64,000 nucleotides of DNA from Bryoerythrophyllum caledonicum (GCA_963971425.1 OZ020514.1:39035158-39099157), one strand, 5' to 3'. Counted from the stretch's first letter, positions 11,991-25,370 are shown. The notes: generated by a model from the sequence alone, not told the origin. Numbers and translations: made by a program.

Positions 11991-12009
11991 TATCCTCGAC
12001 CCGAGGATA
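11991..12009. repeat. 19-bp palindrome in an intron of the ParB-like gene (A)
   Basis: TATCCTCGACCCGAGGATA lies in the short intron (about 12027-11920) that separates the exon ending FMLAN from the exon starting with an FGSSFYGL block. B has palindromes in the same intron (30613 and 30714). Confidence 0.85.
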
Positions 12010-13128
12010 AACCAAATGATAGCTTACCTAATTGGCCAGCATGAATTTGGAGCCACAAAATACTCCGAATATCCTCTCCTTTGGATTGCAGAAGTCTCGC
12101 AGTAGCTCCAAGTAGAACTCCATCCGCAATTCCCAACCGTGGACGGAGAAGCTTGCCTCTACATATTTATTCTTCTCCTTGTAGAAGATTGTATCCGGTG
12201 CACAGTAGAACGACCTCACTTTATCAATGAGCACGGGAGCCTGGGGATGACTCTTCTTCACTAAGAAGAGTAGGTTGACATCCGCAACCTTAGCCATGAG
12301 CGTCCTGTAATATAGGCGCTCATTGGCCGACAAAAGGTACGCGGAGAAGACGGGAGAATACCTTGCCATCATCTTCTCGGCAAACTTCGTAGCTTGCATC
12401 GCACGATTGGCGGAGGAGGTGATCCAGACCTAAACATAAGGAGTGCTCATGTTTGAGGTACTCTTTTGCAACTTCATGGCATTCATGAAGTCTGGGAAGT
12501 ATGGTTTGTCCAGGGAGTGGTCCTTGGACAGCCAGCCAGGTACCTCACGGAGGTCGAGAAGTCCCAGTGTAAACTCCTTAGAATCATCTGAAGCGGTGAA
12601 GTAATCAACAAACTCCAGATTCTCTAGATCAAACTCCCGGAGTTTTACATGACCATTGTGCGGGGTGAACAGGTTCTTCATATGTAGAAACTTCTTGAAG
12701 AACGGGAGAATGTTCGGAAACTTCTCAAGCAAATGAAAAGCTCGTTTTAGCTTCCCCGCATTGGTCAATCTCATCGACCAGAACTCCTTGTCGGGTAGAC
12801 AAAGGAGCATGTTGTAAGTAGCAGAAAACCCACGATGTGTGTGGGAAGTCGTACCACAGGTTTCCGGATGTTTACCATAAAATCCGGCTTAAATTAAAAA
12901 AATAGTGGTGATAAAATAAGTAAAATTGAGTTAGGTAGTACGGAATCAATAACTACAAAATAGGATGAACGCCGGATCAGCTAAGTCCTTAAAAGGTCTA
13001 ACAAAGTACATAATCCGGACGGCCGATCACGTGTGAACCCGGGTATAATCTAGGGAACCGAGAAGAACCTTGAACCGGGAGAAGAAATCAGGATATACCT
13101 ACTACGGAAATTGTCATTATGGTGATAG

Positions 13129-13209
13129 TGACGTCAGAGCCGTTAAAAAGCTTTGATGGTGACGTCACTACCGTTGGAGAAATCCCGTACTTTGAGGCCG
13201 TTATAAAAA
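13129..13209 (+). promoter_or_regulatory. Tandem TGACGTCA boxes and TATA box of the insertion
   Basis: Two perfect TGACGTCA palindromes (bZIP/TGA-factor sites) lie 31 bases apart, followed about 35 bases later by TATAAAAA. This is the layout of as-1-like plant promoters, ahead of the 13447 frame. It supports a Pol II promoter, and its likely start point is near 13235. Confidence 0.6.
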
Positions 13210-13446
13210 AGGCCAACCGACGGGGAATACCAAAACAGTTTTCTTCATCCCCCTCCATTTCTTCTTCTCTTCCTCCGGACTGTTTTCGATCCCTCTTTCT
13301 TAGTCCTTCTACAGGTTTCTCAGCCGGTTGCTCGTCAAGCATCCGGTAGTAGTAGAGAGCTCTTGTGAGGTCAGTGCGTGCAGGTATGATCGAAGGATTG
13401 ACGGAAGAGCGCCATGGCCGGCGAGCGATCCGGAAAATAGGAGAGA

Positions 13447-14930
13447 GTGAAGAGCGCTGCCACCGGGGGACCACCCATCGTGAGGGTGATACCGGAGTAC
13501 CCGGCGGCCGATCGAGACATGCATACCTTGTTCCACTTTCTGGACATCATGGGGTGCTCCGGCCTGATAGCGGCGGCCTGGGGAACTAAAGATGAGAAGG
13601 TCGTGACGGAGCTCATAGGCGCACCCGACAACCAGTATGATGGTAGTCTACGTGCACACCCGGAGAAGTGGACCCGGGCGAAGTGGAAGCGGACCTACGG
13701 CTTCGCTGACGGGGACGTCAAGGTGATTGAGCGGAAGGATGAGCTCACGGACGGTGAGTTCCGGGGACCAGCTGATCCGAAGGAGGGATACTCCATCGCC
13801 GACCTAACTGACCCACGAGCTCAGATCGTAATAGGGTTTCTAAACCCTATTTTTCACCCGGAGAAACCAAAACGTTTAGTATTGAAGTGGGCAGCGACGT
13901 ATTTAGGAGCTATGTGCGGAAAGATCACCGTCGACTGGAGGTCCTTCATGCAAGATTTGGTGGAGCGACTGATCAAGAATCTCCACCGGAACCGGAAGGC
14001 GGGGTCGCCGCTTTCGGCGTACCTGACCCACCTCTACCACCATCATGAGCTGCTTAAACCGGAAGAACACGACGAATATGAAGCCTTACTGAGCATCCAG
14101 AGGTACGGAGGGGTGGAGGCTGATGAGTAGGGTGATGAAGACGAAGAAACGGAGACAGCTCCGGCGCCAACACCCCAGACCCGGAAAAGGAGTCGCTCAA
14201 CCTAACCGGAATCACCACCGGTGCGCTCTCCACCCACCCGTCTAGACCCAGCTCCCGAAGGTGAAGATGAAGATGGAGCGGGGCCGTCGAAGCGGCCAGA
14301 GCGATGCCCGACCCCGGATCTCCCGACACTCACCGGAAGGCACAAGGAGGACATCATGGAGCTGCTCCAGCACGTGGCCTGGAGAGCTTCCCAGATCAAC
14401 CAACACTTGAACGACAACACCTCCCTGATATACACCATCATGGGAGAGCTCCGGCTTGAAAATTTGGAGGAAATCCTGCAAATTTGAAGAGCCTTGGGGA
14501 ATCTGACTTCCGGTTGGAGCAGATGGAAGCCCAGCACCGGACCCTTCTACAAGCCCAGGCAAAGATGCAACAGGACATGTCGAAGGCAGATGCAGCGCTC
14601 GAAGAAGCCCAAGTATACCGGAAGGCAGCAGAAGAGAAGGCAACCGCATCAGCTCAAGCCCTTGGCGAGGTGCGGGAAGCGTTGAGTTTTCCAGTTGACA
14701 CTATCAACCGGAGCATTCTCTTCACGGAGTACCTGGAGAAGGGAGGTGAAGCAAACCGGGGTCAGGTCATCCGTTTCCTTCTGGACCATGCCCGGAAGAT
14801 GGAGAAGATATGGGGGCAGATGCGGTTACTGGCGGACAATGCAGCGAGCACCGTCATCCCTCAGAAACCGGCGGAGCCGACCCCCACCATCGATCTTACC
14901 TCGTCCCCGAAGGCAACCGGACCGTCTCAA
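13447..14930 (+). pseudogene. ORFs inside the retroelement-like insertion, gag-like or plant transposon-like, broken
   Basis: The first part is a 227-codon frame with no family I can name. Its centre (GFLNPIFHPEK, WAATYLGAMCGKITVDW, FMQDLVERLIKNLH) resembles, loosely, the conserved core of plant transposon-associated proteins. The second part is a predicted coiled coil (MEAQHRTLLQAQAKMQ, AEEKATASAQALGEV) followed by a Pro/Thr-rich tail. It is a fossil with a few breaks. It is transcribed opposite to the interrupted host gene. Confidence 0.35.
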
Positions 14931-17308
14931 TAGGCACATGAACCCTCCGAGAAGGGTAAGGGACCAATGGAGGAGACGGTGGTCACTTCGGACACAGCCC
15001 CGCCCGGACAGAGTGGTAGGGCACCTCCCAACAGTCCGGAGACGGTCCGGAAGACCCACCTCCCTTCAGCACTATTTCAGGATTCTCCTTCCAATTTCCG
15101 GATCCCCCTTTTGCCACCGACCTCCAGTCGACGGAAGACGACCTCCCCCCTTTCTCGAGGTCATCCGGGTACGGCCACCAATCACAAGGCAGCACAGGGG
15201 ACTTCCCCCGGCACCGCAGAGAAGGCAACGCAGGTGGTAGCTGCAGCCGATCAACCCGACTCTGAAGCTCCCGACTGTGGAAGTGGTCCAATCCGGATCC
15301 CATTCCGGATAAGATAAGTGGCAGAAAGCAGACCGTGGGAGCGTCTCCGATGCGCCGGAGTGGACGGAACAAGAAGACTCCTTAGTTAGATTATTAGTTT
15401 TAGTAGAAGATTTGTTAGTACCGGTCATCAAACTTGCAGTAGCGATTAACGATGGGGCTCCAGATTGCACCCGGCTACCGACCTGTCTGTCAAAACCGGA
15501 AACTTAGAATTGTTGACCGGCGGAAAAATCGGATCTGAGATCCATAATTTTCGGATCTCAGGTTTAAAATCCCGGACCTTTAGGAATAAGATTTTCTAGG
15601 TTAGATTCTCCGGATTTCTCGCAGATAAGGTAGTGCGTGGATCCGGTTGATTTTCTAGTACTTAGGGTAATGAGTTTTCTTAACTCAGGATCTTGTTTTC
15701 CTTATGTTTGAATATATTCAGGAGCTATCAGTAGATTTTCTACCTAGTTTGTGCGACATATAATGTTCTCTTGTAAGGTACAAGGTTCGTTGCTGTAATA
15801 CGTCTTACGCAGATTTCTGTGAAGAGAAGGATGTTTTGATGAACTAAGGAGTGAGCCGGTTTAGATTTCCAGTAGGGGAGTGTCCAGAATAACTGGAGGA
15901 GATTGCAGAGGCGTTCCTGGTCACCTCCAGAGTCCGGAATAACCAGGAGGGGAAGAGATATATTGCAGAGGTGTTCCTGGTAGTCTCTAGGGCACGGAAT
16001 ATCCCGTATGAACCCCGATTCTGGTCCCCAAAATCGGAGTTTACCCCCACGATAGGAAAAACTTGCTATGTGAGTCTAGAAGGAGTCCTCCCAAGTAAAA
16101 CAATATCACTATCTTCAGAGTCCTACGAGAGTGCTACCGGAACATCGTTGTAGTCCGGACTTATCTTTGTGTGACCGCATCCGGAAGGCCTTCCAGATGT
16201 CGTGAGAGTTAAGTCTAGAATCGACATCACATCATCGGTTAGAAGATTAGGAGGAGAGTGATTGTCCGGGCACTATAAAATCCGGGGCAGTGGGTGTCTA
16301 GCCACTTAAAGTCACAAGGCAGTGGGGAATCCGGCCACTTACACAAAATAGGATCAGTGGCCTTCCGGTCACTCGCTTAAACCTTCCGGAAGTTGCTCTG
16401 AGGGGAAACAGAGGTAAATCAAACTACCCACTTGGTTTTGCCGGAAATCATTTCCGGAAACAACTGTACGTAACTTCCGGAAACTAGTTCCGGTACATTC
16501 TAGATAAGTCCCAGCAACCGGTTTACGGTTTAAGGATCCGGTTCCTTTACGGAATAAAATAACTACCCTGGGTGATCGATAGTTTTGGATAATTTGAAAG
16601 GATAAATAGATCTCTGTGGGAACGAAACCGGAGTGGTTTACTTTGGAAGTACTTAGTAACGATTGAGTGCTTTCCGGAGGAATACTGACTCTGCAAACTA
16701 CGACAATGTGTCTCCTTCCACTCCTTCCACATAGCGTCGTCGATCAACCCATCAGGCAGTAAAAACAACAACAATGGGTCAATGTGCACCAGCTCTTGCA
16801 TGACAATGCACTTCTTTTTCCTTCGATCAACCCACTCCTCGTAATGGTAGCACGATCCATGTACCATGCCAATTTTAGGAAGCGTGACTTTTGGATAACC
16901 GTGCCCGCGATCACTGTCAACTAGGTAAGTGAACAAATCTCTTAAATCCTGGTCGGACATATGATCCAACTTCTTAAAAAATTTGCGGTGGATTGGCTAA
17001 GGCTTGAAATCCCTAGCATCTTTATATGGACAAGCTGTGTCGGGGTTTACAATGTCTCCGCGGCTGTGCTAATCGAGAAATTCTTTCCAGAGGTTGAAAA
17101 TGTCATCGGAAAGTGTGATGACCTTAATCTCATTCGTAAGGTCCGATGACTTGTTTACTTGCTTCCCATCCCTCGTGGGGTCGATGTTCTGGAAGCGCGT
17201 AACAATCAGCTTGGCAATCAACTGCAACACATCATGGACAACATCAGTCAACTTAATCAAGCACTAGATAAGAGACATTGTTAAAATCAAGGATACCGCA
17301 TGGAAGAG

Positions 17309-17438
17309 TATCCTCGACTCGAGGATACTTTAAGAACTAGTGCGGATACTTAAAAAAAAAATCAAGTAAGAGATAAAATACAAATTAAATGGGATGACAG
17401 AAAAAAAGGCATGGAAATGTATCCTCGACTCGAGGATA
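17309..17438. repeat. Two 19-bp palindromes in an intron of the ParB-like gene (A)
   Basis: Perfect copies (TATCCTCGACTCGAGGATA) at 17309-17327 and 17420-17438, 111 bases apart, both within the intron 17264-17459. The sister intron in B holds one decayed copy (32178-32196). Confidence 0.9.
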
Positions 17439-18948
17439 CTTAATGAACTGGATCCTTACCAAGGACTTCTCTTGGTCAAAGTTGGCACCATTCATTTGCA
17501 AATTGCCCTCGTCATGTTGGTAGCTAGGTCTACTAGAGTTTAGCCACATTCTCCTGCAGCTTGAAATCTGGTTTCCCCACATAGACTGGGCATGATCAAG
17601 GTAGTTGGTGTCGTTGTAGAACTTTGAAATCCTCTGCAACTTCGGAGGATCCGTTGTCCAAACAACATATGCATCCCAATGACACAGGTCCCGTTTGCGC
17701 TGCTCCTCGCATTGGTCAACACGTTGAAGTCTTCTGGAAGCTTTGACATTGAGTTGTCCGTTAATCAGCATGAACTTCCCATCCTAGATCTCGTCCTAGG
17801 AATTGGGCTTCCGTGTGATTGGTTCTCCAGCGTCATCGATCGGGCAGATGCAAATCTTCTGCCGCTGGTTCATCTGTCCAAGTTGGACCAGGAAGTCCAT
17901 GGAGTTGCTGACTATGCCCTCCTCCATCCTGCGAATTACCAACCGGGCTTTTGCAAGCAGACATTGTTCAATCCCCACGGAGAATGTGGACTCAAATGAG
18001 AAGCAAGACTTTGCACTCCTCCCACAACAATCTTTGGGACTCCGTTATCTTCTCAAAGTCCACTTGGGGGTCGTTGCGTGATTTGACCGGAGTTGCAGCC
18101 CTCGTAACAGTCGAGGTTAAGCTCCCACCGGCAGTAGCAGTCTTCTTCCGTTTTGAAGGTTCGCCAAGATTGGATCCCCTCTCAGAAGCCCTACTCGGAG
18201 CATCGCGACTCGTGCTTGGAGTCGCATCCGCCGCTTGTGTAGTAACGTCACGGATTGTTGCGCTCTTTTGCATGAGCCGACGTCATGGAGGTGGAGCGAC
18301 CCGAACCGGCCGGGCCTCAAAGTTCGACAGGAGCTGGTGAATACGGACCAATCTCCGGTTTACCTTCTCAACGTCGTCGTTTGACCACGGACTGTACTTC
18401 TCAAATGCCTGACGCAACGACCCCTGCCCATTTTTGTCAACACTCTGAAGCAATTCGTTGAAATCGAATTGCCCAGAAGTGTCACCCACTTTTACAACAA
18501 TCGAGTGAAAGTGAGGTAGGTCTCTTCCAACATCGTTAACGGCCTGGATTCTGAGAACGATGTAATCGCGTCAACGCCGCTCCACGAACATCACTCTTTC
18601 ATTTCTATTCAAAGGAAGATATGAGATTTCCTCTTTTAGTTTGAACAAGAGAAGAATGTTTTTCTCCAACCTGAAGGACCAGCCAATGATATCGGTGGTG
18701 AATGACCACAACTTCCCATAATTCTCAACAACATTGTCAATGAAAGGCAGCGGGGCAACGGGATTTTTGAATTTCGTGATGAAGTACGTTGACCCCGAGT
18801 AGTCGTAGTTGTTGACGGAATCCATCAGGAAGTGGTTATCTGCATGGAGACATTCGGAAAACAAGTGAGATGATTATCGTTATCATTATCCTCATGTCAA
18901 GGATAGATATCAATTGCTTCCGACTTAGATAGGTTCATATTGCACAAT

Positions 18949-19527
18949 CATCCTCGACTCGAGGATACAAACATTCTGTAAGTTGTTAATTTAGATGTAA
19001 AATCATTACAGAGACCAAATTTTTTGACTACCGTGCATTTTATATGGGTATATTGTCAGAGGTTGAATTGTATCCTCGACTTGAGGATACTGTGAACTAT
19101 TGAGAGGGAGATTATCGTCAATTTACTTCATGCATCTATTACAAGTCTATCTATATATTCTGATTTTTGAATAATATGGTTATGTCCTTGATTTCAGATT
19201 CGACTGAAGATCAATGGATTAACAAGTATCCTCGACTCGAAGATACTTTGATCTATTATGAAAGTATTTTTTGTTAGAATACATCATGCATCAGTATAAA
19301 ACAACTTAATCATGGTAAGTTTTTTTATGAGTCAAATTATCTTAGATTTAAGAATGAGCTGTATGCTTTAGATTGACACTTATCCTCGACTAGAGGATAA
19401 GTGGGACTGCTATGAAGGAATTATTAGAGTTGTATCCCTATTTGAAATTTTATTTAACTGACTATTATGCTTGCTTCCATGATAAACTGTAATCAGAAAA
19501 TTGACTCTTATCCTCGACTCGAGGATA
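18949..19527. repeat. Palindrome cluster upstream of the ParB-like gene (A), 5 copies
   Basis: Copies at 18949, 19071, 19227, 19381 and 19509, spaced 122-156 bases. Arms are TATCCTCGA and TCGAGGATA around one base; copies differ from the consensus by 0-2 bases. They lie just upstream of the first coding exon, in the position of B's predicted leader intron (33598-34970). Confidence 0.9.
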
Positions 19528-19529
19528 AG

Positions 19530-21230
19530 TTGGTAGCCGAAGGTCTATCTTGTACGCTCAACTCAAGGATCTCTGTTGAATCTAAAACCCTAACCTCAGA
19601 AATTACGGATTACATTATTTAGATGAGAATGAAGTGCGACTTCTGCATTGCAACTCACATGATATGAAAAATAAGTACCTTTCGAATGAATTTGGAATCT
19701 ACTGTGTGTTTGTGCTTTACAGTTGCACACAGTGCACTTGAGGAATACTGTAATGTGCACAAAAATAAACAACACGAAATGATTCACAATGAAACACAAA
19801 GTACTTGGAAATGTGAACACGGCAAACTCTACACTACAATGCTACTACTCAATTGCGATGCAATGTCTTCCACACCTTCACAACTGCTAACAAATGAAGT
19901 AAATGTTATCACAAAAATGACAATGTGTTGTAGAAACCCTAAACCCTCCCAGAATCTTGCACTATGCTCTATGGAAAAATACTCACAAATGAAACCCTGA
20001 ACGCCCTAAATATGTAACCCTAAAGGCATCGAAACAATCTCATTACTTAACCCCTCGCAAGAAAACAAGGTTAAACGAAACCCTAACCAGAACCAAACTA
20101 AACTAATAGAGAACCGAACTAAACCTCACGGAGATTGGACCTAACAACACACACACCTCACAACACACATGAAATATTCAAATATTCAAATACACATGAA
20201 ATATACACTAAAAATTTACTATCTATTCATTAAATATTCCTTTATTATACAAATATACATTAGATATTTTAATCGTCCGAGGAAAAATAAATATAAAACT
20301 CTAAAAACTTATTAAATGCTATTGAAGTATTCTCTAAATGATCTTTAAATATAATAATATACAATAAGTACTCATTAAATATACATATGTACAATAAATA
20401 TTCTTCAAACAAATCAATATACCTTAAATAAAAAAATATTCTTTAAATATTTGTATATATTTATTTCAATATTCTTAAAAAGATACAAAGATACATTAAT
20501 TATTTTTGAATCTTTAAAGATTTCAATATACATATTATATTCTTGAAACATTCATTCAAAAATCATCTATTTTTTCTTAAACATGGAAATATACATTTAA
20601 TATTCTTGAAACATTCATTCAAAAATCATCTATTTTTTCTTAAATATAGAAATATACATTAAATACTCTTGAAACATTCATTCAAAAATCATCTATTTTT
20701 TCTTAAATACTAGCAATTGGCGCTTGCTTTGCAATGCAATAGTTCAACCATTTCAATGTAGTTTTTATTTTACAAAAAAAAAACATGATTCACTGCGCGG
20801 TTGACCGCGCAATTAACTGTGCGGTTGACTGCAGCGTTTCTATAGTTCACTGCACGGTTCACTGCATGGTTGATGATTGCGTGGTTCACTGTGTAGATTA
20901 TGATTTTAGTAGTATGATAGAAATATACTTTTATTATTCATTAGATATTCATGTTTTTAATTCAAGGAATGCAAGACATGTGAATTGGAATAGTTAGGAA
21001 TGGGAGGATAAGGAGATGAGGTTGAGGACAAGACGGGTAGAATAAATGCATGGCGGCCAATAGGCGGTTGATTGGGGGCTAACACTATTTATAACTTGTT
21101 ACAAATTTTGGTGGGTGGTTGATTGAGGCAAATACAACGGGTACTAGGGTAGGGGACGATTGAAAGATAATAATAATGATAATGGGGGCTAACAATATTT
21201 GGTAACTTCTTAACAAATAGTGTACTAGGA
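19530..21230. other. AT-rich spacer of element A with simple repeats
   Basis: It contains degenerate AAACCCTAA-like words (19930-20100), AT-rich sequence, a 63-bp tandem repeat, and a block of CTG(C/T)G(C/T)GGTTGA words (20788-20900). Near 20705, CTAG followed inward by GGCGCTTGCTTTGC resembles a Helitron 3' end in minus orientation. No gene is seen. Confidence 0.5.
20523..20711. repeat. 63-bp tandem repeat, 3 copies
   Basis: The phrase TTCATTCAAAAATCATCTAT recurs at 20551, 20614 and 20677, giving a 63-base period. Copies are nearly identical, which implies recent expansion. Confidence 0.85.
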
Positions 21231-23055
21231 TAAATACATGATTTGTACTATTACACTAAAAGCCATCTTTAGTGTAGTTGTGGCAATGTGTGAAAATCTT
21301 TTATTATGGATGAAATGCATTTTTTCGCTACAGACAATAAATGATTATGGACAAAATAAAAGAAATTGTGTACAACTTACTATTGTTGAAAATCTCAAAT
21401 ATAGTAGTATGTCCTATCAAAAGTTTTTGGAGTTGCCGGAAGTGCTCGTAAATAAACGAATTTTTAGAAATGGAATATACTCTTTCATTGAAATCCAAAT
21501 TGATATAGCATGTTAAGGTTCAAAAACATATTTTCAAACTATATGGAGTACTTTGAGCACGTTCAAAAAACTAGTGTAAAGTAAAAAAAAATAGTGGAGA
21601 AATCAATATTTGAATGAACTTGAAAAAGGAGAAATAAATCAAACTTTATTGCAGCAAAAACAAACCCTTTATATAAAAAAAAAACGTATGGAGTGGATGT
21701 AAATTCTTTATTACACCAAGGGAATTAAAGTAAATGTACAATATAGGTCTAATTGATTATTCTAAATGGTACTGAATTCAAAACTTCAAAATGCTTTTGT
21801 TCACTTAATAAAGAAATTAGTGCTATCCATAAATAATATTCACATAGTACTAAGAAGTTACTTTCAAAAGTGTTGTTGACTGTAATGTAACTTTATAGAT
21901 AATTTTGATACTTTAGAGTACGCAATTACAACTTCAGTTCAATAAAAATCTATAATTTATACTTATGCACTAAGGTGTATGTATGTATATATGTATAGTC
22001 ATGGGCAGAATAGGGAAATGGGAACCTAAAGGTGCGCATTGTGATCAAATTATTTGTCCCTAGGATTGCAAATAGAAAACTGTGCAAAACAATTCAAGAA
22101 ATTAAAAAACTGTGTTCCCTCATGACTTTTATTCAAGATAACAAATATGATATTTCATTTGCAAATACATGCATGAAAATGAAAATGTACTTTGACATTT
22201 TTATTATAAAGATATATATAAATATGAATATATATATAAATTCACATATACAAGCCGAACATTGGTTTTTCCATGGAATCCATAATCAAATATAAATGTC
22301 ATAATTACTTACCTTTTCTTCGCAAGCAAAAGTAGCATCGAGAGGAATTTAAACGCAAGCAAATAAGTTGATCATACACCACATAGCACTTTCATAAATC
22401 TCAAAGCTCCAAATATTTTTGTAAATTACTGAGATTAATAAATCTTTAAAACCACGTCCTTAAAAACAAACTATTAAAATTCAATTCATAATTAAAAGTG
22501 TGTGTAAGACACATATACACAGACTCACACATAACACACACACACTCACACACAAAATTTAAGTCGACAAATGAGAAGAAGAATGGGTATGAATTAAAGT
22601 AAAGTTGTCAGTTTCTAAATAAAAGAATGCAATATTGATTTTTTTTAACCAAAGAATGCCACTTTTTCAAGTAACTTCTCTAGTACTATGTGAATATTAT
22701 TTATAGATAGCATTCGAATAATACCAAGTGCAGTATATTCACCAATGTGGATTCAGACGGAATATATTCACCAATGTGGATTCTAGTAGAATTCAAGTGG
22801 ATATATATCTTTATAACACCTAGTGAATTTGGATTTCAATGAAAGAGTATACTCCATTTATAACTTTTTTTTATTGCGGGCACTTTTGGCAACTCCCAAA
22901 ATGTTTGCTAGGACACACTACTATATTTGAGATTTTCAACACTTGTAAGTTGTATACATTTTTATATTTTCCATAATCATTTATTGTCCGTTGTGAAAAA
23001 ATGCATTTTATCCCAGTCAAATATTTTTACAAATTGCAACAAATAGTCAGCCAAG
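21230..23055. repeat. Fold-back (inverted repeat) element in the A spacer
   Basis: 21232-21520 reappears inverted at about 22835-23050. Shared words include AATAAATGATTATGGA, GAAAATCTCAAATATAGTAG and ACTCTTTCATTGAAATCC. An inner pair (about 21820-21870 and 22665-22715, ATCCATAAATAATATTCACA) is also inverted. This is a decayed fold-back or MITE-like element with an AT-rich centre, and no transposase is seen. Confidence 0.75.
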
Positions 23056-23159
23056 GATGTAGAAAAACATAATTCTTTTCTACATATAATTTTTACACTT
23101 TATAATTTTCACTATGTATTAGTTATATTACAAGACGTGGTGTAACCCTTCTTAGTGAC

Positions 23160-25370
23160 CGTGAGGATTTTCATTCTAAAGCAAACTTTGTTCCCAAAAT
23201 ATTAAGGCGTGAATTGGCATTATTCCAACCTCCACTCCTTGCACAATTTTTTTGAACATACTACATCCCTTCTTTACCTCTTAAGAATGTGTACAAGAAT
23301 TATTATCATGCTGAATACCATGATGTTAATGGCCGTAGACCTTGTGTAGTGTAAAAAGTGGACACCAAATGAGGTCAGAGTCCACTCATGCACCAAACGT
23401 TGGGATGGAAATGAACCATTTTTTCTACTTCAAACACTATAATCTTCCAATACGTGCGGTCAAAGTTCTTGAAATTTTGTGAGCATGTTATTTATTAAGT
23501 ATTGATTGAGATTGTACGGTTGGAACTAGATACACAAATCTTTGTTTCCTTCCTTCATTATTGCACTAGATTTTACAACTTTGAAGTATTTTTGGAGTGA
23601 AATTGATAAGGAAATATAGGTTCTACATTATAAATAATAGTTTCTGTAAATTGCGAAGAAAAAATAATTTAATCCCTAGGGTACCGTGACAGTTTTACAC
23701 CAAAAACACTTCAAACTTGTTGGATTCCAGTGCAATAAATAAAGAAGGAAACAAATACTTTGATTTTTAGTCCTAACCGTAGGATCTCAAATAAGGCTTG
23801 CAAAGTAAATTCAATATTTCATAAACTTTGACCGCACAGATTAAAAGATTATAGTATTTAAAGTCATGCAATTGGTTCGTTTTCCTCCCTACGTTCAGTG
23901 GATCAATAGACTTTGACTTCACTTGGTGTCAAAAAATTTCACTATACAAGGTCTAATTCCGTTACCATCTTGTTAACATGACACTAGTTCCTTACACACT
24001 AATTTTTAGAGGTAGAGGATGGATGTAGCAAATTCAAAACAATTGTGCAAGGAGTGGAGGCTCAGAATTTGTGATTTGACAGTTTAATTTTTTCTGTGAA
24101 CTTAATATGTTTTAGATTGATAATCCTAATGGTCATTAAGAAGGTTTACACTACATATTGTTATGGAGAAAATAAGAAAGTGAAAAATATAAAGATATCT
24201 AGGTTTTATGTGGAAAAGAAGAAGTTTTTTTGGTACCTTGCCCAACAATGAGTGACAATGTGTGAAAATGTTTGACTTGGTATGCTATTTTTCACTAAAG
24301 ACAAGAACTTTTTTTTGACAGCGTGAAAGGAAAAAATATTACTTGCGAGTATTGAGAATCTCACATTCAATAGAGTGTCATAGCAAAAGTTTTTGGAGGT
24401 GCCTGAGGTTCCCACCCTCCTTTTTGGAAATTCAAAACCCTATAATTTTTTCTTCAAATGTCGAATTTAGGAAAAACTGTTTTCCCACTAAGGTCTTGGT
24501 AACACCTTTTTATGGAAAAAAATTTCAAAGAGGAAAGTTGGAAATTTACACCAGAGGAACTTGACCGAACTCTCAAAAAGCCATTTAACCCCTAAAGGAC
24601 CATGACTACTTTCGCTCTAAAACCAACCAAAAATGCCACTGCCAAGAAGAGGCATGAAAATCACATTTTAAAGTGAATTTTGGATTTTCAACCGTAAGAT
24701 GTTAAAAAAGACTTCTATATAAACATGCCATATAAATTTGGTTGCAATGTTCATACAAATTGATCGATTATAGTGTTTAAAATCAAATCAATGGTTCATT
24801 TTCTTCCCTGCAATGAGTGGATTAGGAGAATTAGACTTCACTTTGTATCAAATTTTTGCATTGTACTGTACAAGGTCTAAATCTTTTACCAGTGTCTTAA
24901 GCATGATGTTATTTCCCTATTCACCAATTTTTAGAGGTGAACAAGGGGTGTAGCATATTCAAAACAAGTGTGCAAGGAGTGGAGGTTCAAAAATTGCCAT
25001 TTCACTTTTTCTTTTTTTTAACTACGTATGTTTACGAATGATAATCCAAACGGTTAATAGGAAGGTTTTCACCACATATTTTTGATGAAAAAGTAAAAAG
25101 TGAAAAATATGAAGATCTCTAGGTTTTATGTAGAAAAGAAGTTTTTTTCCCCCGTTGCCGGACAATGTGTGAAAATGTTTGAGTTGGGATAAAATGCCTT
25201 TTTACACTAAAGACAAGAATTTTTTTTTAGAATTTCCAAAGAAGGAAATATTCTTTATATGTGTAAAAAATCTCAATGTCAATAGAAACTTTTGTCAAAA
25301 AATTTGGAGCTGCCCGGAGTTCCATTTTTGACTTTGAGTGGTACGAACATTCAAACCACAAATCAAAAAA
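23160..25370. repeat. Inverted then direct copies of a ~900-bp repeat
   Basis: 23690-24110 is an inverted copy of 23160-23620 (shared: GTGCAAGGAGTGGAGG and its complement, TATTGCACTAGA). About 23920-24470 recurs directly at 24826-25370: TGTGAAAATG occurs at 24261 and 25168, an offset of 907. The same family (ACAATGTGTGAAAATGTTTG, AAAGACAAGAA, TTTGGAGCTGCC) is also found near 37820, 38520 and 41925. Confidence 0.75.

Larger units (their letters stand above)
12830..16694 (+). mobile_element. Retroelement-like insertion in element A (fossil)
   Basis: A 3.9-kb block breaks a conserved exon: the reading leaves at ETHC near 16699 and resumes at SATYNMLL near 12829, contiguous in element B. AAAC on each side may be a target duplication. 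Its composition differs from its surroundings (rich in CCGG and TCCGG words). Two TGACGTCA boxes (13129-13136 and 13160-13167) and a TATAAAAA box (13202) precede a plus-strand frame at 13447-14130. A coiled-coil-rich stretch follows (to about 14930). No reverse transcriptase or matching terminal repeats were seen, so I call it a non-autonomous retroelement-like fossil of uncertain family with a few breaks. Confidence 0.5.
10400..18864 (-). pseudogene. Element A ParB-like large cargo gene (interrupted)
   Basis: A multi-exon gene transcribed leftward, split by a retroelement-like insertion at 12830-16694. In coding order: an N-terminal domain (PFIDNVVENYG, FVERR), a region with GQFDFNELLQSVDKNGQGSL, a Ser/Thr/Pro-basic linker, NDPQVDFEKITESQR, then MDFLVQLGQ with ICICPIDDAGEP and FMLINGQLNVKASRRLQ, the ParB/sulfiredoxin-like signature (INGQ). 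WDAYVVW and LQRISKFYNDTNYLDHA follow, then a C-terminal domain (SCYHYEEW, ATYNMLL, GWELRMEFYLELL, FGSSFYGL). A long low-complexity, partly coiled tail (LQELQERQAIMAHLEAA) runs to about 10450. One intron (17459-17264, GTAAGG to AG) and another near 12027-11920 contain the element's palindromes. Several stops and frame changes make it inactive. Function is inferred from the one motif only. Confidence 0.6.

Noticed and set aside
12830-16694. Complete LTR retrotransposon
   Set aside because: I compared the two ends by eye and found no matching direct repeats and no polymerase, so only a retroelement-like fossil is claimed.
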